64,000 nucleotides of DNA from assembly GCF_042680685.1 (NCBI RefSeq), contig NZ_JBHUEA010000009.1, positions 1 through 64,000 on the forward strand, read 5' to 3'. Positions 57,009-64,000 of the stretch are shown here, in pieces (the first letter of the stretch is position 1; each line of letters begins with the position of its first letter). The translations under genes were made by a program, and so were the position numbers. This DNA is from Amnibacterium endophyticum. Its GTDB lineage: Bacteria; Actinomycetota; Actinomycetes; Actinomycetales; Microbacteriaceae. The notes below the pieces were generated by a model. It made no database searches. It had not been told where the DNA came from and saw only the letters and a program-made list of their open reading frames with translations.

Positions 57009-57596
57009 GTGCCGATCACCATCGGCGCGGGGAGCAGAGCAGGCCGGAGCCCCGCCGCCGCCAGCGCAGCCCGCCCGCGCGACCGCTTCGACGACGTGCC
57101 GGCGGATCTCGCCCGGGTCGGCGCGCACCGCGCACCGGTCCGTCGGCGCGGTCTGGCCACCTTCGGCTGGGCCGCGCTCGCGACGGGCGCGCTCGTCGCC
57201 GTCGGCGTGCTCGGGCTCGGATTCATCGAGGGCCGGGTGGGTGCGGCCGAGACGCCGCTGAACCCGGTGTCGGCCGCCGCAGCCGGGCCGGCTGCCACGG
57301 TCGACCCGGGCGCGAAGGTCGCGGTGCTGAACGCGACGACCACGACCGGCCTCGCGGCCTCCGCCTCCCGGGTGCTGCAGGGCGACCGGTGGAACGTGGT
57401 CTCGACCGCCAACGCCGACGTGCAGGACAGGACGACGTCGACCGTCTACTACGCGGAGGCCGATCAGCTCGGCGCTGCGAAGGGCCTCGCGAAGTCGCTC
57501 GGCATCGAGCGGACCGCGAAGACGGACCGCTTCGGCGCCCCCGGCTCGCAGCGGCTCACCGTGGTGCTCGGCAGCGACTGGAGCCCGAAGGGCTGA
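57009..57596 (+). CDS. Membrane-anchored LytR_C domain protein
   Basis: The 195-residue protein has a cytoplasmic N-terminus, one membrane helix (about residues 52-74, LATFGWAALATGALVAVGVLGLGF) and an extracytoplasmic LytR_C domain (KVAVLNATTTTGLAASASRVLQGDRWNVVSTANAD, TTSTVYYAEADQLGAAKGLAKSLG). LytR_C domains accompany cell-wall glycopolymer ligases; alone they may bind wall polymers. The start is uncertain: GTG 57009 is listed, while CTG 56991 would overlap the DUF3263 stop as CTGA. Confidence 0.78.
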   Translation: MPITIGAGSRAGRSPAAASAARPRDRFDDVPADLARVGAHRAPVRRRGLATFGWAALATGALVAVGVLGLGFIEGRVGAAETPLNPVSAAAAGPAATVDPGAKVAVLNATTTTGLAASASRVLQGDRWNVVSTANADVQDRTTSTVYYAEADQLGAAKGLAKSLGIERTAKTDRFGAPGSQRLTVVLGSDWSPKG

Positions 57597-57743
57597 TCCG
57601 CGGCCGCCGTGTTTCGCCGCCGTTACGAACGTGTTGAGATGCGTCGCCGATCGGCTCGACGGGCCGTCCGGGCCCTTCCGGCGCTGCTTTGATGGCGCGC
57701 ATCGGGCCTCGCGCCCGCCCGCGCGATCGAGGAGCAGCACCGC

Positions 57744-57947
57744 ATGACCAGCGGCACCGTCAAGTGGTTCAACGCCGAGAAGGGTTACGGGTTCATCACC
57801 CTGGACGGCGGGGCGCAGGACGTGTTCGTGCACTACAGCGCCATCGACATGACCGGCTACCGCTCGCTCGCCGAGGGGCAGCGGGTCGAGCTCGAGGTCG
57901 GGTCCGGGCAGAAGGGCCCGCAGGCGGAGGGCGTCCGCCCCGTCTGA
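57744..57947 (+). CDS. cspA: Cold-shock protein CspA type
   Basis: The 67-residue OB-fold protein has RNP1 KGYGFIT and RNP2 DVFVHYSAI with the lead-in GTVKWFNAEKGYGF. It is an RNA chaperone. GGAG precedes ATG 57744. A second, longer cold-shock-domain protein lies at 63443. Confidence 0.95.
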   Translation: MTSGTVKWFNAEKGYGFITLDGGAQDVFVHYSAIDMTGYRSLAEGQRVELEVGSGQKGPQAEGVRPV

Positions 57948-58036
57948 TCCCGAGGGGTCGTAGCGGGCCGCCGCGCGGCGCCGGGATGAGCGGCTGCGTG
58001 ATCGCTGAGGGCTGAGCGCGCCGCAGGTCCGTCGGC

Positions 58037-58097
58037 TTGCAGTCGCCGGGGTCGACTGCCAGGATTGGTGATTGGCACTCGGTCCTGCCGAGTGCCA
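58037..58097 (+). promoter_or_regulatory. groEL promoter with CIRCE operator
   Basis: TTGCAG (58037-58042) and CAGGAT (58060-58065) form a promoter with a 17-base spacer. Just downstream TGGCACTC (58073-58080) and GAGTGCCA (58090-58097) form a perfect dyad with a 9-base spacer, the form of CIRCE (consensus TTAGCACTC-N9-GAGTGCTAA) bound by HrcA. The element should repress groEL at normal temperature. hrcA is not in the window. Confidence 0.9.
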
Positions 58098-58177
58098 GGC
58101 GGCCGGTGAGGCGCCCGATCAGGGCACCCCCGCCGCCGGCTTCCATCCGTCACCGTCCAGGGAGGACGAGAACACCT

Positions 58178-59800
<1,623 letters not shown>

Positions 59801-59817
59801 TCCAGCGCTGAACCACG

Positions 59818-59853
59818 GCAGGGGCCGGGCACCTACGGGTGCCCGGCCCCTGC
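59818..59853 (+). terminator. Terminator after groEL
   Basis: GCAGGGGCCGGGCACC (59818-59833) pairs perfectly over 16 bases with GGTGCCCGGCCCCTGC (59838-59853) around TACG. Confidence 0.88.
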
Positions 59854-60178
59854 TGCGTCTGCGGGACATTTCGACCGCCTGCTGACCAGGCGGCCCACTG
59901 TGGTGCGGCGGGGACGCACACGGATGCGGCGCGGGGCCGGGACGCAGGGCATGCAGCCTTCAGCCGGGGGCCGAAGCCGACGCGGCGTGCGCCGGGTCGG
60001 TGCGGAACGGAGGACGTGTTGCGGAACGGAGGACGATTCGACCGAATTCGTCCTTCGTTCCACGATCCGTCCTCCGTTCGACACGCTGGTCCCGGCGTCC
60101 CGGCGTCCCGGCGTCCCGGCGTCCCGGCGTCCCGGCGTCCCGGTGTCCTGGCGCTGTCGCAGCAGCGCGGAGCGCCGC
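59854..60178. other. Gene-free stretch with inverted and tandem repeats
   Basis: I see no credible gene in these 325 bases. GGAACGGAGGACG occurs twice directly (60004-60016 and 60023-60035). The second copy pairs with TCGTCCTTCGTTCC (60048-60061, one wobble), and CCGTCCTCCGTTC (about 60067-60079) can pair with either. From 60091 to 60154 the 8-mer CCCGGCGT is repeated six times exactly plus two altered copies. Confidence 0.75.
60091..60154. repeat. Tandem array of 8-bp unit CCCGGCGT
   Basis: Six exact copies (60091-60138) are followed by CCCGGTGT and CCTGGCGC. The unit is not a multiple of three and lies outside genes, so copy number could vary by slippage without coding cost. It ends about 25 bases from the stop of the WXG100 gene. 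Confidence 0.85.
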
Positions 60179-60466
60179 TCAGCCGAAGAGGCGGGCGTTC
60201 GCCAGCTCCGTCTCGACGTACTGCTGACCGGCCAGCCGCAGGGCGCGGTCGATCGAGGCCAGCACCTCCTCCACGCTCGTCTGCGTGGTGCGCCACTGCT
60301 GGACGACGCCGTGGAAGGCGACCGCGGCGGCGCCCGTCCAGACGCCCTGCAGACCCTCCAGCTGGCCGTGCAGGGCGGACACCTCGCCCTGCAACCGAGC
60401 GACGGTGCCGCTGATCGCCCCTGCCGCGGCCGTGACGGCCTCGCTGTCGACGGTGAACCTGGTCAC
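60179..60466 (-). CDS. WXG100-family protein (EsxA-like), solitary
   Basis: The 95-residue helical hairpin has the turn motif WTG near residue 43 (LQGVWTGAAAVAFHGVV) and a C-terminal YVETELANARLFG resembling the YxxxD/E export signal. WXG100 proteins are exported by type VII (ESX) systems or remain as dimers. No ESX component (EccC, EccB) and no second WXG100 gene lies nearby, so the exporter is elsewhere or absent. Confidence 0.85.
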   Translation of the reverse strand: MTRFTVDSEAVTAAAGAISGTVARLQGEVSALHGQLEGLQGVWTGAAAVAFHGVVQQWRTTQTSVEEVLASIDRALRLAGQQYVETELANARLFG

Positions 60467-60514
60467 GGGTGACCCCCTTCTCGCCGCCCCGGGCGGGCGG
60501 ATCGGGGCGTCACG

Positions 60515-62227
60515 CTAGGAGGCGGAGACGTGCTCCTCGGCCGGATCCGACTCGTCGTCCGTCTCCGGCTCGGGATCGGGGCTGTGGAGGAGCGGAAGCG
60601 CCACGCGGAAGGTCGCGCCGCCACCCGCGGTCTCCGAGATCCCGATCGTGCCCTGGTGCGCCTGCACGATCGCGGCGACGATCGCGAGACCGAGCCCGCT
60701 GCCGCCCGTGTCGCGCGTGCGCGAGGAGTCGGCGCGCCAGAAGCGCTGGAAGATCTTCTCCCGCACCTGCGGCGGGATGCCCTCGCCGTGGTCGATCACC
60801 TCGAAGACGGCGAGGGAGCGGACGCGGTCGGCGTAGGCGGCGATCTCGATGGGGGAGTCTGCGGGGGTGAACCGGATGGCGTTGCCGATCAGGTTCGTCA
60901 GCACCTGCCGCAGCTTGTCCTCCTCGGCGAACACGACGGGCCGGGTCGAGCCGCTGACCTGCACGGCGTCGACCGGCTCCGCCTCGCCCCCCTCGCGCAT
61001 CTTCCGTCGCTGACGCAGCAGCCGTGCCGACGCGAGGCGCAGGGACGCGGTGACGCTCGCGGCGTCGCCGGCGCCGGCGCCACGACGGAACAGCCGGCTC
61101 GTGGTGACCGCGGCGACCGCGTCGGCGTCCGCGGACGGCACGGGGCGGAGGATCTCGAGCGCGCCCGTCTGCTGCTCGGGATCGTGGCCGATGACGCGGA
61201 TCGTGCGGCCGGGCGCGAGGGCGCGGGCGTCGAGCGCCGCGTCGTGCGCCAGCGGCAGCAGCTCGACCTCGGTGCGCTTCAGCTCGCGCGCCTCGTCCAG
61301 CCGGGCGAGTGCGAGGAGGTCCGACACGAGCGCGCCGAGCCGCACCGCCTCGCGCTCGATGCGGTCCATGGCCTGCCCGACGTCCTCGCGGGACTGCAGC
61401 GCGCCCATCCGGTACAGCTCCGCGTACCCGCGGACCGAGACGAGCGGGGTGCGCAGCTCGTGGCTCGCGTCCCCGACGAAGCGGCGCATCTGGTCGATCG
61501 TGCGCGCGCGATCCGCCAGGGCGCCGTCGATCTGGTTCAGCATCCGGTTGAGCGAGCGGTTCAACCGCCCGACCTCGGTGTTCGGCGTCGCGTTGCCGAG
61601 CCGCTGCCCGAAGTCGCCGTCCGCGATCGCCGCGGCCGTCCGCTCCACCTGCCGCAGCGGGGCGAAGGTCGACGACACGAGGATTCGCGTCAGCACCGCT
61701 CCGACCACGACGACCGCGAGGCCGAACAGCACGAACAGCGTGAGGAGCTGGCTGACGACGTTGTTCACGCCCTGCAGCGGCAGGCCGAGCACGGCGAGCG
61801 TGCCGTCCCCGAGCGGCTTGACGGCCATCCGGTACTCGGGGGAGCCGTCGTCCGCGTGGATCGTGAACGCCTGCAGCGGGCGCGCGTCGCGGATCTCGCC
61901 GCGGACCTCCACCGCCTCCGGCACCAGCTGCTGCCACCGCGGGTTCGCGCGGATCACGGCGCCGTCGCCGTCGAGGTGCGCGAACACGAACTGGGTCGCC
62001 GCGGCCATCTCGTCGTTCGCGACCGTGTTCGCGTTCACCGACTCCAGTGTGCTCACGATCTGCCGGTCCGAGTCCGTGAGCAGGTAGGACCGCAGCAGGC
62101 TGAGGCTGCCGGCGCCGGACGTCGCGAGCCCGAGCGTGAGCACGAGCACCGTGACGGCGGTGATCTTGGTGCGGAGCGAGATCCCGTTCCACCGGTCGGA
62201 CAGCGTCGACAGCATCGTGCGCATCAT
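60515..62227 (-). CDS. Sensor histidine kinase of an OmpR-type pair
   Basis: The 570-residue kinase has two membrane helices (about residues 21-43 and 158-182) bracketing an extracytoplasmic sensor of about 115 residues. These are followed by a HAMP domain (LRQVERTAAAIADGDFGQRL), the phospho-acceptor His in FVGDASHELRTPLVSVRGYAELY, then NLIGNAIRFTP, DHGEGIPPQVREKIFQRFWR and GGSGLGLAIVAAIV. An Arg/Ala-rich insertion of about 80 residues (372-455) separates the dimerisation and ATPase domains. It resembles TcrY/PhoR-type kinases. The cognate regulator gene is 55 bases upstream. Confidence 0.9.
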   Translation of the reverse strand: MMRTMLSTLSDRWNGISLRTKITAVTVLVLTLGLATSGAGSLSLLRSYLLTDSDRQIVSTLESVNANTVANDEMAAATQFVFAHLDGDGAVIRANPRWQQLVPEAVEVRGEIRDARPLQAFTIHADDGSPEYRMAVKPLGDGTLAVLGLPLQGVNNVVSQLLTLFVLFGLAVVVVGAVLTRILVSSTFAPLRQVERTAAAIADGDFGQRLGNATPNTEVGRLNRSLNRMLNQIDGALADRARTIDQMRRFVGDASHELRTPLVSVRGYAELYRMGALQSREDVGQAMDRIEREAVRLGALVSDLLALARLDEARELKRTEVELLPLAHDAALDARALAPGRTIRVIGHDPEQQTGALEILRPVPSADADAVAAVTTSRLFRRGAGAGDAASVTASLRLASARLLRQRRKMREGGEAEPVDAVQVSGSTRPVVFAEEDKLRQVLTNLIGNAIRFTPADSPIEIAAYADRVRSLAVFEVIDHGEGIPPQVREKIFQRFWRADSSRTRDTGGSGLGLAIVAAIVQAHQGTIGISETAGGGATFRVALPLLHSPDPEPETDDESDPAEEHVSAS

Positions 62228-62282
62228 CCTGACGGGTGAATCGTGGAGCGCGCTGCGCCCCTCGTGTCGATCGGCCGAGCGA

Positions 62283-62978
62283 TCAGACCTTCGCCGCCTT
62301 CAGCATGTAGCCGAAGCCGCGCTTGGTCTGGATGATCGGCTCGGTCGAGTGGGCGTCGAGCTTGCGGCGCAGGTACGAGATGTACGACTCCACGATGCCG
62401 GCGTCCCCGTTGAAGTCGTACTCCCACACGTGGTCGAGGATCTGCGCCTTGGACAGCACGCGGTTCGGGTTCAGCATCAGGTAGCGCAGCAGCTTGAACT
62501 CGGTGGGGGAGAGCTCGATCGCCTCGGCGCCCACGGTCACCTCGTGCGTGTCCTGGTCCATCGTCAGCTCGCCCGCGCGGATGACGGCGTCCTCCTCCGC
62601 GTGCATCGTGCGGCGCAGGATCGCCTTGATGCGCGCGACGATCTCGTCGAGGCTGAACGGCTTCGTGACGTAGTCGTCCCCGCCGACGGTGAGGCCGGTG
62701 ATCTTGTCCTCGGTGTCGTCCTTCGCCGTGAGGAACAGGATCGGCGAGGTGTAGCCGGAGGCGCGCAGCCGCTTCGTGACGCCGAACCCGTTCATGTCGG
62801 GGAGCATCACGTCGAGGATGATCAGGTCCGGCTCCTCCTCGAGGACCGCCGAGATCGCCTGCGCGCCGTTGCTCACGGCGCGGACCGCGAAGCCGGCGAA
62901 CCGGAGGCTCGTGGTCAGCAGGTCACGGATGTTCGGCTCGTCGTCGACGATGAGGACGCGGGGCTGATCTGAGGCCAT
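62283..62978 (-). CDS. OmpR-type response regulator (PhoP/TcrA-like)
   Basis: The 231-residue regulator has the acidic pair in VLIVDDEPNI, the phospho-acceptor in DLIILDVMLPDMNG, LTAKDDTED and the switch Lys in DYVTKPFSLDEIVARI. The winged helix is LSPTEFKLLRYLMLNPNRVLSKAQILDHVWEYDFNGDAGIVESYISYLRRKLD. The VESYISYLRRK recognition region is of the mycobacterial PhoP/TcrA type, not of the RegX3 type. Three 11-bp repeats abut its start, suggesting direct autoregulation. Confidence 0.92.
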   Translation of the reverse strand: MASDQPRVLIVDDEPNIRDLLTTSLRFAGFAVRAVSNGAQAISAVLEEEPDLIILDVMLPDMNGFGVTKRLRASGYTSPILFLTAKDDTEDKITGLTVGGDDYVTKPFSLDEIVARIKAILRRTMHAEEDAVIRAGELTMDQDTHEVTVGAEAIELSPTEFKLLRYLMLNPNRVLSKAQILDHVWEYDFNGDAGIVESYISYLRRKLDAHSTEPIIQTKRGFGYMLKAAKV

Positions 62979-62983
62979 GGCGC

Positions 62984-63016
62984 ACAGTTTCTGCGCGATT
63001 TCTGAGCACTTCCTGA
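62984..63016 (-). promoter_or_regulatory. Three 11-bp direct repeats at the response-regulator start
   Basis: On the minus strand TCAGGAAGTGC, TCAGAAATCGC and GCAGAAACTGT (complement of 63006-63016, 62995-63005 and 62984-62994) abut without gaps and share YCAGRAA. The 11-bp period is typical of OmpR-family binding sites. The array ends 5 bases before the ATG at 62978 and is notably AT-richer than its surroundings. It is distinct from the GTTCACC PHO boxes. Confidence 0.7.
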
Positions 63017-63081
63017 CACTGCTCCGGGTGCATCCGGCGCGCGCCGGACCTGCCGCCGGTGGGGCGCCTGTGCGCGGGGTC

Positions 63082-63339
63082 TCAGCGGGCCCGGCGGACC
63101 GCCACGACGACGACGAGCGCGATCACGAGCAGCAGCCCGATGGTCAGCCCGGGCAGCGGCAGCAGGGTGAGGACGGCGAGGCCGCCGGTCCGGAAGGCCG
63201 AGTCGGGCACGCCGGCCGCGTGGAGGATCAGGATCGCGACGACCGAGATCGCGGACAGGCCGATCAGGGCGAAGGCCATCGCGGCGAGCACCCGCTGCGC
63301 GCGCGGCACCTCGGTCCTCCGGTCGCCGCGCTCCGCCAC
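63082..63339 (-). CDS. Small two-helix membrane protein
   Basis: The 85-residue protein has a charged N-terminus (AERGDRRTEVPRAQ), a helix AAMAFALIGLSAISVVAILIL and a second hydrophobic pair GLAVLTLLPLPGLTIGLLLVIALVVVV ending VRRAR. No family recognised; similar small proteins sit beside cold-shock genes in this lineage, as far as I recall. Confidence 0.6.
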   Translation of the reverse strand: MAERGDRRTEVPRAQRVLAAMAFALIGLSAISVVAILILHAAGVPDSAFRTGGLAVLTLLPLPGLTIGLLLVIALVVVVAVRRAR

Positions 63340-63442
63340 GCCCCGAGGCTATCGGCCGGACCGGCCGCGCGACGGACCGCCGGTAGCATGGACCGGCCGA
63401 AACCGGCTCCCACCCGCTCCCGCTCCAACCCAAGAGGTCACG

Positions 63443-63823
63443 ATGCCCACCGGCAGGGTCAAGTTCTACGACGACGTCAAGGGGTTCGGCTTCATCGCCG
63501 CCGAGGACGGTTCCGAGGTGTTCCTGCACGCGTCCGCGCTGCCGCAGGGCACGAGCGTGAAGAAGGGCAGCCGGGTCGAGTTCGGCATCGCCGACGGCCG
63601 GCGCGGCGCCCAGGCGCTGTCCGTGCGGGTGCTCGAGCAGCCGACCACGATGGCGAAGATGGCCCGGCCCTCGGCCGAGGACATGGCGGTCCGGGTCGAG
63701 GACCTGATCAAGTGGCTGGAGCGCGCGGGGAACGACCTGCGGCACGGCCGCTACCCCGACCAGGCGCGCGGGCAGCAGGTCGCCGCGGTCCTGCGCCGCG
63801 TCGCGGACGACTTCGACGCGTGA
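63443..63823 (+). CDS. Cold-shock-domain protein with C-terminal helical extension
   Basis: The 126-residue protein has an N-terminal cold-shock domain (GRVKFYDDVKGFGFIA for RNP1 and EVFLHASAL for RNP2, residues 1-67) and a helical extension (SAEDMAVRVEDLIKWLERAGNDLRHGRYPDQARGQQVAAVLRRVADDFD). The extension distinguishes it from CspA. It overlaps the next gene by GTGA, a pairing with DUF3027 common in actinobacteria. Confidence 0.9.
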   Translation: MPTGRVKFYDDVKGFGFIAAEDGSEVFLHASALPQGTSVKKGSRVEFGIADGRRGAQALSVRVLEQPTTMAKMARPSAEDMAVRVEDLIKWLERAGNDLRHGRYPDQARGQQVAAVLRRVADDFDA

Positions 63824-64000
63824 CCGACGAGGAGCGCGTCGAGCTGGCCCTGACGGCGCTGGCGGAGGTCGTCGACCCCGCTGCCGTCGGCCCGCTGGTC
63901 GACGCCGGAGTTCCCGCGCCGGGCGTGATCGACCTGCGCTTCGCCGCGGTCATGCCGGGCTACGTCGACTGGTTCTGGACGGTCTCGACCTCCGACCTCG
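63820..64000 (+). CDS. DUF3027 family protein, N-terminal part
   Basis: The GTG overlaps the cold-shock stop as GTGA, and the frame stays open to the window edge (60 codons). The fragment starts VTDEERVELALTALAEVVDPAAVGP and contains FAAVMPGYVDWFWTVSTSDL. This resembles the start of DUF3027, where a Tyr/Trp-rich GYxxWxW segment follows. Function unknown. Confidence 0.7.
   Translation, partial: MTDEERVELALTALAEVVDPAAVGPLVDAGVPAPGVIDLRFAAVMPGYVDWFWTVSTSDL

Noticed and set aside
60091..60154. Possible CRISPR-like array
   Set aside because: The units are 8 bp and adjacent, with no spacers and no cas genes; it is a simple tandem repeat.

Overview
The window is a very GC-rich (roughly 70 percent or more) piece of an actinobacterial chromosome. 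Gene content and order point to the family Microbacteriaceae or a close relative: gpmA-phoU/senX3-regX3, carD-ispDF-cysS-rlmB, GlnR, a WXG100 protein, sigK-rskA and a solitary groEL with CIRCE. Placement below family level is not supported. Many genes begin 6 to 8 bases after a TANNNT-type -10 box, so leaderless transcripts look common; I used this to choose several starts. Many neighbours overlap by 4 bases (ATGA, GTGA, TTGA and probably CTGA).

Layout. 1-5963: end of a transglutaminase-like protein, then glyA, a MOSC protein, folD (opposite strand), an aldose epimerase, DUF3054 and an SDR. glyA and folD each follow a recognisable ZTP (pfl) riboswitch. 6070-7769: small protein, SDR, bifunctional-nuclease-domain protein. 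7883-16607: a surface-glycan locus with a GT2, a polysialyltransferase-family protein, a nonulosonate synthase, a CMP-nonulosonate synthetase fused to a HAD phosphatase, a short coiled-coil protein, a GT29-like protein, a GT-B-like protein and a GlfT2-like galactofuranosyltransferase. 16798-25323: phosphate-scavenging genes (alkaline phosphatase, phosphonatase-like HAD, FAD oxidoreductase, aminoethylphosphonate-type ABC transporter, glycerophosphodiesterase). 25408-29617: HD protein, methyltransferase, tRNA-Lys, a lineage-specific protein and sigK-rskA. 29854-37202: pstSCAB, a NUDIX/histidine-phosphatase fusion and ppk. 37255-43525: GlnR, small membrane proteins, nitrobindin-like, YgfZ-like, FUSC, methyltransferase, phosphoglycerate mutase. 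43691-51112: phoU, senX3-regX3, lipoprotein, carD, ispDF, cysS, rlmB. 51337-55798: an AbiEi/endonuclease-like protein, DUF4032, a sugar-importer ATPase and a DsbA-like protein. 55851-64000: tRNA-Thr, msrB, DUF3263, LytR_C, two cold-shock proteins, groEL, WXG100, an OmpR-type two-component pair and the start of a DUF3027 protein.

How it fits together. The main theme is phosphate. SenX3-RegX3 and PhoU are encoded here, and 11-bp direct repeats of GTTCACC type (PHO boxes) precede pstS, ppk, phoU, phoA, the phosphonate genes (two boxes, back to back) and, unexpectedly, the GlfT2-like glycosyltransferase. The nonulosonate locus lacks an epimerase (NeuC), has a NeuB without the usual C-terminal SAF domain and carries its own HAD phosphatase. 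That pattern fits a Kdn (deaminated sialic acid) route better than a Neu5Ac route. With the PHO-boxed GlfT2 it suggests a wall glycopolymer system partly tuned by phosphate supply. The intergenic DNA also holds a family of CAGCAGGATC palindromes, two tandem duplications and an 11-bp repeat array at the start of the second response-regulator gene.
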